Of a DNA stretch of 64,000 nucleotides, positions 37,279 to 47,440 are shown piece by piece. Position 1 is the first letter of the stretch. Every line of letters begins with the position of its first letter. The notes beneath the pieces are model-generated. The model saw nothing but the letters and a program-made list of their open reading frames with translations, ran no database searches and was not told where the DNA came from. Both the position numbers and the translations under genes were made by a program. Location: the NCBI GenBank assembly GCA_035578155.1, contig JAPWDM010000005.1, positions 16,738,877-16,802,876 on the forward strand. The letters run 5' to 3'. This stretch comes from Brachynemurus nebulosus. Its lineage: Eukaryota > Arthropoda > Insecta > Neuroptera > Myrmeleontidae.

Positions 37279-37926
37279 TGTAATGGTCCGGTTGTTGACG
37301 TGGTTAAAACGTTGCCTAACTGTTTGTACGACGATGTGGATTTAACGTTATTAGAATAATTTTCCAATTGATTGTCCCTGATAATTGATTTCCAAAGGTC
37401 GTAGGTGAAATAATTCGAGCCGATTTAGTTTAAAATGTTTATTTGTTAAATTCAATTGTTGTTAATTCGGACCGTTACAGAAAAATTTACACTTTTATTA
37501 CAATTATTTTATATAAATTCGATTTAATTATGTATTTCGATATTTATTTTATTATAATTTATTATAATTTATTTTTATTTGAATGTTATATATTTTTTAT
37601 ATTTTTCAACAATTAATAAATTTCCCAAACGGGATTTGTTACAAAAATTACATCTTTTTTTCTTAATGTCTAGATTCCAATTTTTATCAAAAAACCCCCC
37701 GTTGTACTTTTTTTTCATCAATTTTACTTAATTTTAAAACAAAATGGCTTCCTCTCTTTCATTGGTTGATTAGAAATCGTCACATCGTAAGCCCCGCCTA
37801 CAATGTCTTATGATGTAGCTAGTTCACTAAAATTTAGCCAGGTGGCGATTTACATCTTTAGTTTTACATTTTCAAGTACTAAAATTTGCCACTAGGTGTC
37901 ACCAGCCATATTACTTAATGGTTACA
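37279..37926 (-). repeat. 5' LTR, 648 bp
   Basis: Minus strand TGTAACC to CCATTACA. It matches the split 3' LTR in length and sequence by eye. It also serves as the empty-site reference showing where the P-like element entered the 3' LTR. On the plus strand it is AT-rich, with a GC-richer patch near 37770-37810. Confidence 0.85.
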
Positions 37927-37930
37927 ATTG
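37927..37930. repeat. 4-bp target duplication of the LTR element
   Basis: ATTG directly after the 5' LTR, matching ATTG at 17493-17496 directly before the 3' LTR end. Four base pairs is a usual LTR-element duplication size; chance agreement is possible for so short a word. Confidence 0.65.
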
Positions 37931-39743
37931 GCGCATTGGCCACCAAACCATAGAATTCACAGGTACATGAAATACATACAATACATAGTCCTCTTGCGTA
38001 TATTCAATATATGAATGTAAAACTCTATTATTATTTACCATTTGTTCTCTGATTTATTCTGTGATTTACCACTTCTCTCAAATTTTCGGTTACTCACCAA
38101 TCTTATAATGTTCCGAACTTCCACGAAGGTCGTTCGGAACATAAAAATGAAAACCTAGGAATGTCCTTGACATGCCAATGTCGTTGTGCTAAACCTACAG
38201 ATATATAGGTACATAATAATATTGTCTATTTTTAAATAATCAAGTTCAAACAATAATATAATAAATGAAAGAATAATCAAAAATTATTATTAATAATCTA
38301 CTTTTATTTAGAGTAGATCACTATATGAATACCAGTAAAATCCACTTTAGTTTAGATATTTTGGGAGCCAATTTCATCGGGAAAGGTGAGACAAGAAAGG
38401 TTAGTTTTCAAATTAAATTTAAAAAAAAAGCAATACTTAAACGTTTAACATTTTCATAAAATACATAAAACAACGTATTTCTCCCAGTCTTGTCTCTACC
38501 TATAGGACAAGACGGGGGGTACCAATAAAACAAAACGTTATTTAGAGATCTAATTCCTAACCATTCTGCACAACGAACAGATCTTTCTAATAAACAAATT
38601 ATTAAAAACAACCAACTGAAATTCAGGGGTAAGATGAGGCTCCGCTAAAATGTATGGCTAACTTGGCCCTCAGGTATCAACCTGAAATTGAAATAAAATA
38701 CTTTTTAATCTTAAAAGATAAATATACGATAAAAATATCGCCTATCAATTTATTGAACATACTAATACAAAATTACTTATTTCCACCGTTTATCTTAATG
38801 TTTATTTTAATGGATACTTATTCTATGGTTGTCATTACATAAATATAGTGCAATGCAGGCAAACATTTTGCCAAAAAAGTATGTAATTTCAAGTTTACTA
38901 GAACAAGATCAATCTTTTTTTGGTTTATTTTTGATGATTTAAGATTTGAAAACTATGCCAATTTGTGTTCAGTTGATGGCAGGCTTGAAATTTATTACTT
39001 TTAGTAGGAAATTGTATCATGACGTCAATTTTCTGAATATCTCCGCAATCTTCATGAAGTTAACGTAAATTCTTCTCCCGAATTTCTAAGTAAGTATTTC
39101 ACATAAACGATATTGCATACTGCGGGCATATACGAATTGTACTTACTTCCATATCTTGCAACATAATATAAAGGAATTTTTTAAAAAACAAACTTTACTT
39201 ACGTCTTCTTAATTCTCTAGATATGACATTTTATCGTTAAACAAATATATATACGAGGAAACTAGAACGTAACAGTAAGTTTAGTATAATAGTTTATATT
39301 ATTATACAGAGGTTGTGGCGAAATTAAGTGTATATATTGGGGGATCAAGTGCAGGTGATGTTTGTTAAGTTTTAGCCTACTGACAGTAGTTTTTCATACA
39401 TCACCAGATGGCTAAAGTTGACACCAAAGAAAATGGTAGTAACTTGAATTTTGGATAGCCACCTCCAGTCTACAAGGAAAGGGAACGGAAGAGTTATTTA
39501 AAAGAGGTCAAAATTTAACTACGTAATTCACTGACTCTCCCTAAACATAATTTTTTTTTATATTTTTACTTTTAAAAGACTATATTCAACCGTAATTTAA
39601 AAATAATACATATATCTTTTCAAATTAAAACTCAACCATCCAACTGTGTTGTTACCTATTTAAAACTTTTCTGGTTTTCTAAAATATCTTTTCGAAATTT
39701 CGCTTGCTTCAACTCATTTCTAAAAACTATGCTTTAACATTCA
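37931..39743. other. AT-rich stretch, nothing firm
   Basis: No gene. A GC-richer patch at 38340-38660 contains CAAGACGGGGGGTACC and CAGGGGTAAGATGAGGC, the style of a decayed non-coding transposon, but no paired ends were found. Confidence 0.45.
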
Positions 39744-39906
39744 TTTTTTTTTTTGTTGATGTAATAAAAGTAAGTGAAAAGGGGAACCAAGATAAAAAAA
39801 GGTAGAAAGAAAAGAAAAAAATAGAACAAATACCATTGAGCCTGACAGCGTTGATCGGGCCATAGATAGTCAAGCCCTGATACCATTATACTATACTGAA
39901 GGAACT
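39744..39906 (-). mobile_element. tRNA-derived SINE candidate
   Basis: On the minus strand, TAGTATAATGGTATC fits an RNA polymerase III A box. GATCAACGC, about 35 bases further on, fits a B box (GWTCRANNC). A pyrimidine-rich body follows and ends in an A-rich tail near 39744-39754. The head resembles a tRNA, but the cloverleaf is not intact, so it is not a functional tRNA gene. No clear flanking duplication was found. Confidence 0.5.
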
Positions 39907-40566
39907 GAGCCTAAAATTTGTATTATATATTTAACCAGACTTCTTCGGCCCCTAAAATGAATAGTTTTCGATTAATCTAAATATTTCAGCATACTATAAC
40001 ATAAATGTAAATAACAAACAAATATGAAATACCATAAAGTAACGCTCAAATCTATTAATATTATACTATACATACTTATCAATGTTCATGAGACAAAAAT
40101 TGTTACCATTCGATACTCCTACGTATTTAGTTTCACGACAAACTCGGTGTATACATGTCTAATTCGAAGTAGTCGTAAGTAGGTATTATAATGAAAATAC
40201 TGAACATATTCAATGAAGAATAGTCATACTACATGGTTGCTACAGAAATAGTTGCACTCTCTGAATTTCTATACTCAAGGCGATATTTCTAACCGTATGT
40301 GTCTTGTACTAGACGCTTTTCCGTCAAGTTCAATAAGGAAGTAAGTATCGGTTTTCATTCTGACATAAGCAAATCGTCAAATATGTGTTGGCTACTAACA
40401 ATATGAAAAACCTAGCATAATTTTCAATACATTTCTCAACATTTTCTGACCTTTTCAATAGAAAAATCAATATAAAAAATCATTAGCCAGTTTATACATA
40501 TTTTGCAATACTATTGCAATCTATGCAAACGACAACACCAGTCGACAAAGTAGTTTTCACATGTTA

Positions 40567-41293
40567 GGTAGCGGTTACACTGGATACGAATTCATTCGTA
40601 CAAATTCGTACGAGTTTATTCGAGTTAATACAAATTAAACAAATGCATACATTTAGACATGCGTGATTACACTGCTTACGACTCTTTGGTACGAGCTCGT
40701 ACGACTTTTTGATACGACCAAAATATTTTGCTTTTTGATGCGAATTCGTACGATAAACTGATGGATTTAGAAAAAATAATTATTTTTGTTGAACAAAGGC
40801 GGTCTTTAAGGGATTAAAAACCTAAATATTATCATAATAGAAAGTTAAATAAAAAATTGTGGAATGAGGTGGCAGAGGAAATGTTTAGATAATTTTTTAA
40901 TTAAATATATTATGATATAATAAAACTAACCTAACCTAACAAAAACATTTTAAGTATGTGTAATGAAAAATTAATTAACTAAATATTGACGCTAGAATTC
41001 AGTAGATTTTAAAATATAACTGAATGTGACTTGTTCAAATACTCTAAAAATTTCTGTTCGTCTTAAAAAATTTCTTCTAAGCAATTCCAGAACTCAGCTT
41101 TTTTGCTCTACATGAATAATAAATAACCGTTTACCCAGAATTGTTTGTTTTCTATAATTAGAAATTTTGAAAACGATGTTTCTAATAAATAAGATTCCGT
41201 ATTCAATGTAACCACACAGTCGTACGAATGAATTTCGTACGAGCTCGTACAAATCATTTTTCGTACGAATTCGTATCCAATGTAACCGCAGCC
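40567..41293. mobile_element. PIF/Harbinger MITE with TTA duplication
   Basis: TTA flanks both ends (40564-40566 and 41294-41296). Inverted repeats begin GGTAGCGGTTACACTGGATA at the left and, on the reverse strand, GGCTGCGGTTACATTGGATA at the right. Both continue into ACGAATTC and TTCGTAC motifs. Subterminal TACGAGCTCGTAC palindromes occur near each end. A 3-bp TTA duplication is the PIF/Harbinger signature, and a decayed MADF ORF inside supports it. Confidence 0.8.
40761..40892 (+). pseudogene. Decayed MADF-domain ORF of a Harbinger element
   Basis: From an ATG the frame reads MDLEKIIIFVEQRRSLRD, then an in-frame TAA, then KPKYYHNRKLNKKLWNEVAE and EMFR before a stop. Glu/Gln, Leu-x-Asp, Tyr-x-x-x-x-K and Leu-Trp-x-x-Val/Ile spacing match the start of a MADF (Myb/SANT-like) DNA-binding domain. 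PIF/Harbinger elements often encode such a protein in addition to the transposase. Only the first half of the domain remains. Confidence 0.7.
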
Positions 41294-41712
41294 TTAATCG
41301 TCCACGTGACGATGCTGGTAAGTACATCACAGCGTGATCACACTAATGGTGGCCTGAGTACCAAGCCACCGAAGTGTGTTTGCTCGTTGATTTCGAGGAA
41401 AAACTATAAATGACGTGTATAGGGTTACCAGGTCTTAAAACCGAAAAGCCGGACAGATCAGCCAGTTTAGCCGGACATTTGGGTAAAAAAAGTCGGACAC
41501 CCTTAATTTTTTAGTCTTAGTATAACACGACTATTTTTTCTAAAAGTAAAACAAGGCTATTTTATCAATTACCATAAAATGTCCTTAAATTCTAATGAAA
41601 CAAGAATAAAGTTGAATGAATCAGTTTTCTTTATTATTAATCATTCAATATTCATTACAATATTAATTTCAATAATTTAAAAGTAAAATTAATATTTTTC
41701 GTTGGTAGCCAT

Positions 41713-42014
41713 TTACTTTAAAAGCTCATTTTCTTTTAAAATTGAGTTGTAAAACTCTTTACAAGTTAAATTTTTAAAATTAAATATTACAACCAACATT
41801 TTGGCTATATAGTATCGACATTTAATTTGTTGCGTTCTTTTAACCATTGTTGACCTATTAAAGGAAAACCTCTTTCAACATTTGCATTATGACCCGGAAT
41901 GGAAAAATAATATTGACAAATAGTAAGGAATTCTGAAAAGCAATCTGAATTACTAATCGATTTCTTTGCCTGTGTGGAAAAAGGATTTAAAATTTTATGT
42001 AAAGTAATATCCAA
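41713..42014 (-). pseudogene. hAT transposase C-terminal (dimerisation) relic
   Basis: The minus-strand frame contains FLTICQYYFSIPGHNANVER, then GFPLIGQQWLKERNKLNVDT. This is the hAT C-terminal dimerisation signature: a Pro-x-x-x-x-x-x-Glu-Arg motif followed by an Arg-x-x-Leu motif. It meets a TAG at about 41805. Shifting frame, the sequence continues with IFNFKNLTCKEFYNSILKEN to a stop at 41713-41715. An upstream in-frame TAG near 42025 removes the rest. It is therefore a broken fragment of about 100 codons, belonging to the surrounding hAT relic. Confidence 0.8.
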
Positions 42015-42152
42015 TAGCGTCTAGGTATTGTCTAATAAAGCCAGTAGTTGTTCTATTAAGATTTATTTTATATGATGCATAAAAATGCCAAATTTTATGT
42101 AGAATATTGAGTTTTCAGGAAAACTAAAATAACAATACATTATAAGTATTAT

Positions 42153-42429
42153 AAGGACGTATACATAACCAGTTGCACACGAACTTCTGTACTGTGTTCT
42201 ATGGCTGTACTTGTCCGTTAGTCTCAAAATGTTATCCTCCCAGCGCGTTTTTAAGCTGACAAAACATGTGATAATCATACGGTGAGAGGTCCGGACTGTA
42301 TAGTGGATGTTCGAGAACAGTCCAATGCATTTTGGTAAATTTTTGTTGGACGTTTTGAGACTAACGGACAAGAACAGCCATAGAACACAGTACAGCAGTT
42401 CATGTGCAACTGGTTACGTACACGTCCTT
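42153..42429. mobile_element. mariner-like MITE with long inverted repeats
   Basis: AAGGACGTATACATAACCAG at the left is mirrored at the right (reverse strand AAGGACGTGTACGTAACCAG). The match runs through GTTGCACA, CTGTACTGTGTTCTATGGCT and TTGTCCGTTAGTCTCAAAA, about 80 bp per arm. The centre keeps a mariner transposase fragment. The flanking TA is not clearly preserved. Confidence 0.7.
42232..42339 (-). pseudogene. mariner transposase C-terminal fragment
   Basis: The minus strand reads FTKMHWTVLEHPLYSPDLSP, then YDYHMFCQLKNALGG and a stop. HPLYSPDLSPYDYH is the mariner motif around the third catalytic Asp of the D,D34D triad. Only about 35 codons remain between the inverted repeats. Confidence 0.85.
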
Positions 42430-42630
42430 CTTCTTTCTTTGGTGACGAAATTAACAAACTTCCGATTCGATGGCAAAAATGCATTAATAGAAAAGGAATG
42501 TAGTATACAGAAAAATAATATGCTGTTTGTTTAAAAAAATAATAAATACTAGACAGGTTTACTTTGTGAAAATCCATATTAAATATGGTGTCGTTGCTTT
42601 GTCACTTTTCACAGCAAAATAACAGAAAAA

Positions 42631-42668
42631 CACGAGTCGACTTTCGGCTTTTACACCATCATCAGGTG
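42631..42668 (-). ncRNA. Hammerhead-ribozyme-like motif, left arm
   Basis: Mirror copy of the motif at 43127-43164, read on the minus strand, with the same bases because the arms are complementary. See the right-arm entry for the fold. Confidence 0.45.
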
Positions 42669-43126
42669 AAAAACTTAACTAAAAATTGCTCTTTTTGGCG
42701 AAAACTATTTATAATATAGATCGGAGCAAATAATGCATTGGTGGGGGATGCTAGAGACAGAGACAGAGACAGGTACAATCACAGTATACAATAAAATTAA
42801 AAATTTTTGTATTGTTTGCAAAGGTAGTTTACAGCGAAATTTATTTTTAAAAACTGGTTAGGTCCAATATTATTAAATTGACCGGAGCACTGGTTTTCCC
42901 CAGTGTGCTCCGGTCAATTTAATAATATTGGACCTAACCAGTTTTTAAAAATAAATTTCGCTGTAAACTACCTTTGCAAACAATACAAAAATTTTTAATT
43001 TTATTGTATACTGTGATTGTACCTGTCTCTGTCTCTGTCTCTAGCATCCCCCACCAATGCATTATTTGCTCCGATCTATATTATAAATAGTTTTCGCCAA
43101 AAAGAGCAATTTTTAGTTAAGTTTTT

Positions 43127-43164
43127 CACCTGATGATGGTGTAAAAGCCGAAAGTCGACTCGTG
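43127..43164 (+). ncRNA. Hammerhead-ribozyme-like motif, right arm
   Basis: The plus strand reads CAC, CTGATGA (43130-43136), a short helix candidate GGT/GCC (43138-43140 with 43147-43149), GAAA (43150-43153), then AGTCGACT and C, then GTG. In a type I hammerhead this gives stem I CAC/GTG, the conserved CUGAUGA and GAAA boxes, and a stem III that is the self-complementary AGUCGACU, with cleavage after C43161. Minimal hammerheads with tiny stem III are known in Penelope-like elements and retrozymes and are thought to work as dimers. Weak points are the unpaired U after CUGAUGA and the very short stems. Confidence 0.45.
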
Positions 43165-43709
43165 TTTTTCTGTTATTTTGCTGTGAAAAGTGACAAAGCA
43201 ACGACACCATATTTAAAAAAATAATAATCACTTAATAAAAAATTATAATTAAATTCCGGTTTAAAGTTGATCCACCCTCGTATAAAATTTGAATGCTGAG
43301 TACAAAACTTCAATTTTACCCGGCTGTAAGTTCATTTATTACTTAACCAAATTAAAAAAAAAAAATTAAAAAAGATTCATGAATCAAATCATGGGCGTTG
43401 CGGAAACTAACACATAACATGACAAATATAAAAAAAAATGGTCAAATTTAAAAGCCTAACAAAAGCCGGACAAGCCGGACACGCAATCAAAAAGCCTGAC
43501 TGTGCTTTTCCGGACGCCTGGCAACCCTACGTGTGTATTAAGATTCTATTCTTTTCAAATTCGTTTTCATTGTTAAGTAGTGCATTGTGATACATCTTCC
43601 ACGAAAAGCAATTAAAATTTGCATTAAGTTGGGATTCCTTATAGCAACTAGAGTTTTTCACAGTTTTCGTTTCATTTAAATATATTTTTTATGGTTTATC
43701 GCAAATATA

Positions 43710-44211
43710 CGTGGGGTGCGCCATAAGTTCTCGGCCTAACATGATTAAACTTATTTAAAGGTGATGTAAATTATACTCACAGAAAGTATTAAGTCTCTAG
43801 TGTTATTTATGCTGTTGTAAAAGTGTAAACTCAATATGTCGACCGTTTCAAAAATTGAATATCGTGTAGTCATAAAATTTCTGATAAAAGAAAGACAAAC
43901 TCCAGAAGAGATTAAGGACAGATTGGATGGTGTATACGGTAAAGCCGTGCCAAAGGTTTCGTTTGCGGTACGAGTCCCTCAACGACGATGATCGTTCTGG
44001 ACGTCCGGCAGATTCGATCACTTCCGAAAACATCGCTCTTGTAGAATCGCTACAAAGAATTTGCTTATTATTATAAAGACATAGAGATACTTATCCCACC
44101 TTATAATAAGTATATTGAAATAGAGGGAGGTTATATAGAAAAATAAATTCTTTTCACTGTTCTCTCTGTATTTTTTAATACTCAGACCGAGAACTTATGG
44201 CGCACCCTACG
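43710..44211. mobile_element. mariner-like deletion derivative, TA-flanked
   Basis: TA then CGTGGGGTGCGCCATAAGTT at the left and, on the reverse strand, TA then CGTAGGGTGCGCCATAAGTT at the right. The match continues as CTCGG, so the inverted repeats are about 28 bp. TA flanks both sides. A transposase N-terminal relic lies inside. At 502 bp it is non-autonomous. Confidence 0.85.
43836..44070 (+). pseudogene. mariner transposase N-terminal relic
   Basis: It begins MSTVSKIEYRVVIKFLIKER, then QTPEEIKDRLDGVYGKAVPK, the first helix-turn-helix of a mariner transposase. The frame then breaks. ESLNDDDRSGRPADSITSEN, followed by IALVESL, continues in another frame, matching the linker and GRP motif before the second helix-turn-helix. 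A deletion of about 20 codons removed the middle. No catalytic residues remain. Confidence 0.85.
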
Positions 44212-46116
44212 TAGATAAATATATTTTGATCCCTCCTTTCCACTATAGGAAAGTACCTCAAAATTCTTTTTAGTTGATGTATATAGAGGTACGTATATTA
44301 TAAATTTTTAAATCTTAAAAAAAAATTTTTTTAATTTAAATTGCCTGCTGTGAGACCTATATCTGTAGTATTATTTACGAGTACATGTAAAATATCATGT
44401 TAATATCCCGAAAAATGTAGCAGACAAACACACAGACATGATGAATTTATAAATGTTTCAAATTTTCTTTTTCTACGGAACCCCAAAATGTGCTAATAAG
44501 TCGGACTTGCAACCGTGCCAACAGTTTCGTTGAAAAATGCAGTACACTTTAGATAAAGTTAAGCCCGCATCACACGACGCTTACTTCGCTATTACACTGG
44601 CTACTTCATTTCGTTGCTGATGAGTTCCAAGCGAGATACTTTGCTAGGCACTATGATCGCCCCTCTGTTTTTGTTTCTAATGCGCTTACCTCGCATTTAC
44701 CGCCACATTAACGGTTAAATATAGCAGAGAGGCAAGCACATAAATAGAACACTAATAATTATTTTTGAGATTATAAAGAACCTAGATAATATTTTCCGCA
44801 CTTGTACACTTAATATTCTCGAAGTTGAATCCGATGAAAGAAAGACGATGAAGAAAAACATACAAATCATGAATAATACATGTCTATCCATAGGGTTGAT
44901 GATATTCATTTCAGTTAGTTTTGCATTTTAATGGCTGGCAATACCGTTTTATTATGTACGTATGTATGTAGGTACCTATATTCAGATCTATTCACACATT
45001 CGTATATATGTAACTAAGTATGTAAGTACTTAGTTACATACATAATATGTATCTTTAAGTTGGTGGTTTTGTTATTTATGTATGCATGTATTAGGAGTTA
45101 CCTAGTACCTTACCTAGTAACATTTAAAAGCAGTTGGCACTATTGACATATAGAGAGGATAATTGTTTATTTCATCTGTTACGTTTTCCATATATAAATG
45201 TAGATCTATGTTCCGTTTATAACAGTGCTGTTCAATCCGTTACCAAACGAACAGGATACGAAATTTTAGTCGATCTCCTGTACGTACTTATTTGCAAATT
45301 GAAATATATTTCACTATTTTGCTATTTAGTTATATTTCAGCAACAGATCTAATTTATTTCAGTTTTCAGTTTCACACCCATTAGTGTAAACAAAGAAAAC
45401 ACATTTGACTTGATGACGTCAGCACGTACATCAAATTTTCTTGAGAACCATAATTTCGATTTTAGAAACAGCAATAACTTGTAGATTTTTGATATTGCTT
45501 TTTGGATTTGTAAAGGCAACGGTAGTAAGTCACATTTTCTTAACGAATTGTACTAATTTGATGGCAAATATTAAAAATTTACATTCAGATCACTTAAATT
45601 TCATTGGTAAATCTAATTTGTCTTACTTATGTAGCCAGGAAGAAAAAAAATTGAATTTAATAACGCCATCACATATACTGTATTTTTTAAGACGCCAAGA
45701 ACCATAATTTTATTCTTATACTTAAATATTAAATTTGAAGCTATACTTAATAGTTTTTGTGAAGATAATAGAAAAATCACATTCAGATGTCGTGTGACTT
45801 TAGCAAAAATAGTACGTCCTTAAAAATGACATATTTATTTTTAAAAAGGCAAAAAAAAAATTACAAGGTAAAAATCTTTTAAGATCCGATAAACTTGATT
45901 TTTTATGATTATTTTACTTTAAAAGTAGCTCGCATAGTAAAAAATGTTTGAACGCCACTGACTTATAATATAAGTACCTATATACACATTCAATATTTCG
46001 ATAATGTTCTTGAATTAATTATAGAAATGTCGGGATTCATGTGTTCGAACAGCTTTATTATTATTAGAGGTTTGATCGACAAATATTACTAAGGAAGTTT
46101 TTCCCAAAATATACAT
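44212..46116. other. AT-rich stretch, nothing recognised
   Basis: Short (TATG)n-like runs near 44955-45090 and an ACTTGATGACGTCAGC phrase at 45407. The open frames here show no family motif. Confidence 0.5.
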
Positions 46117-47070
46117 GTGACTCGAGTCATTCGAGTAATTTTGCTACGTTACTCGAATTGTACTCGAATTTTCGAGTCATTCGAGTCACTCGAGTTAACT
46201 ATTTTACTCCCTGCAACTCGATAAAAATTTTTTTAAGCATTTTTAAATACCTTTACTGAATTAGTAATATGAGACATACATATACATAATTATATTATTA
46301 TATTATGTATACAGGCATTTCTTTTTAACAATATATTTCTAACTGAAATTTGTTTGTTAAAATTTGGTAACGGTAAAAATTTGAATTTCACTTGTTAAAT
46401 TTTGTATTTTTATTACAGAATTACTGGAAGTCTGCTTGAAAATAAAATATAATAATGATAATAATAATGTTTATTTACCTTAAATTTAGTTGTAAGTTAT
46501 TTAAGGAAAGTTTTTTTTTTCATAAATTAAAAATAATTTTTTTTTGTTTGTTTAAATATTTCAGTTGTATTTTTCTTATTTAACTATTTCAATTTTATTG
46601 ACTAAAAAGTGGAAAAAATCAGGCTATCATTATATTTAAGTCAATTATCGGTATAATCGATTATATCTCGATTAATATACCGATTATAAATCGATTACGA
46701 TTATTAGTATATAATTGATTAATCGATTGGTAAAATAATCGAATCGGCACATCATTATTACATACCATTACTTTACTAGTAATATTAACGAAATCTAAAT
46801 TCAAAATCACACGCATGTCACACTTTCATAAAATAATATTCAATAGTTCAATCAACCTAATACCTATTTATTGTTATCGTACCAAGTGCAAATTTCAACC
46901 CGTCATTTTATAACTAGTGAAGTAACATCTGGCCCTCGAATTGTACCCGAGTCTATTTGGTGTGCCGAGTTGACTCGGCAACTCGAGTGCAATTGGACTT
47001 GAGTAAAAAATTTTTTTCACTCGAGTACGAGTTTGACAAATTCATTCGAGTCACTCGAGTCGCATCACTA
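46117..47070. mobile_element. ACTCGAGT-rich inverted-repeat element
   Basis: The left end GTGACTCGAGTCATTCGAGT and the right end (reverse strand GCGACTCGAGTGACTCGAAT) are imperfect inverted repeats dense in TCGAGT. More copies lie at 46145-46200 and 46945-47055. The middle (46640-46740) has a cluster of ATCGATT-like repeats. No ORF is present. The CGCATCACTA end suggests a hAT-type MITE, but no duplication was confirmed. Confidence 0.5.
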
Positions 47071-47294
47071 ATTTGAAAACATCTTTACGTAGAAACTTAA
47101 TAAGTAGCGGAATCAGAAGAGGATTTCAGCAAAATCGTGCACCTCCTCGCTACTTTCGGGTTTTCTATTTATAATAATCGAATGAGAAAAGAATATAACC
47201 TCAAAAATTGCTTGGAGGATAAAGCGGAATTTTGCGAGATCCTTTTAAATGGTATCTAATTTCTTATATTCACTTTTTGTTTCCAGCTAATGGC

Positions 47295-47440
47295 AGCGCC
47301 CGCTCCAGCGTTTACGTCGACCCGGACAAAAAGAAAAAATGCCGCCCCGACGAAAGCGACGACAAGCAATTTTTTTTTATTTTTTTATTTCTTCTTCCCT
47401 CGCCAGTTGTATTTTTTCTCCCAAAATAAAACTGGCTAGC
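47295..47440. repeat. Dispersed repeat related to 6115-6215
   Basis: AGCGTTTACGTCGACCCGGA and the following A-rich phrase, GCCGCCCCG, a long T run and then TTTTCTCCCAAAATAAAACT match 6117-6213 in order. It is a two-copy dispersed family in this window. The two short frames here differ from those at the other copy, so they are not conserved coding. Confidence 0.55.

Larger units (their letters stand above)
17497..37926 (-). mobile_element. Gag-only LTR retrotransposon with nested insertions
   Basis: The element reads on the minus strand from the 5' LTR (37279-37926) to the 3' LTR (26108-26732 continued at 17497-17519). ATTG at 17493-17496 and again at 37927-37930 is a 4-bp target duplication. 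Both LTRs start TGTAA and end TTACA, and the reassembled 3' LTR is 648 bp, the same as the 5' LTR. The only long ORF is Gag-like. No protease, reverse transcriptase, RNase H or integrase motif is visible in the 10.5 kb internal region. Removing the P-like insertion and the two smaller nested elements leaves about 10.1 kb. It would need replication proteins from an autonomous relative. Gag style suggests Ty3 type; without pol this is not proven. Confidence 0.8.
42581..43214. repeat. 634-bp near-perfect hairpin element
   Basis: Positions pair so that the two coordinates sum to 85795. The left arm 42581-42890 and right arm 42905-43214 are, as far as I can follow, exact reverse complements. A 14-bp centre contains TGGTTTTCCCCAGT. 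Each arm includes AAATATGGTGTCGTTGC, CAGCAAAATAACAG, a hammerhead-like core, GAGACAGAGACAGAGACAGG and GGTCCAATATTATTAAATTG. The left side extends outward to 42547 with sequence also present at 24082-24155. Candidates are a head-to-head pair of Penelope-like or similar retroelement ends, a foldback element, or an assembly fold-over. Confidence 0.8.
41420..43529. mobile_element. hAT relic with nested insertions
   Basis: TAGGGTTACCAGGTC at the left and, on the reverse strand, TAGGGTTGCCAGGCG at the right are hAT-style inverted termini. Internal phrases AAGCCGGACA recur near both ends. The flanks ACGTGTA and CGTGTGTA are similar but not identical, so the 8-bp duplication has decayed. A C-terminal hAT transposase relic lies at 41713-42014. 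A mariner relic (42153-42429) and a hairpin element (42547-43214) are inserted into it. Confidence 0.75.

Noticed and set aside
37239..37424. N-terminal extension of the Gag frame into the LTR
   Set aside because: The frame stays open but has no ATG upstream of 37238. The segment contains the LTR end and primer-binding site, so it is not part of the protein.
39830..39905. Functional tRNA gene
   Set aside because: A- and B-box matches are present, but acceptor and T stems do not pair convincingly. SINE is the better call.
40928..40944. CTAACCTAACCTAAC as insect telomere (CCTAA) repeat
   Set aside because: Only about three units inside a Harbinger MITE; too short to be telomeric.
42063..42577. 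Overlapping open frames on both strands near the mariner relic
   Set aside because: They cross the inverted repeats in the wrong frame. The real mariner reading is 42232-42339 on the minus strand.
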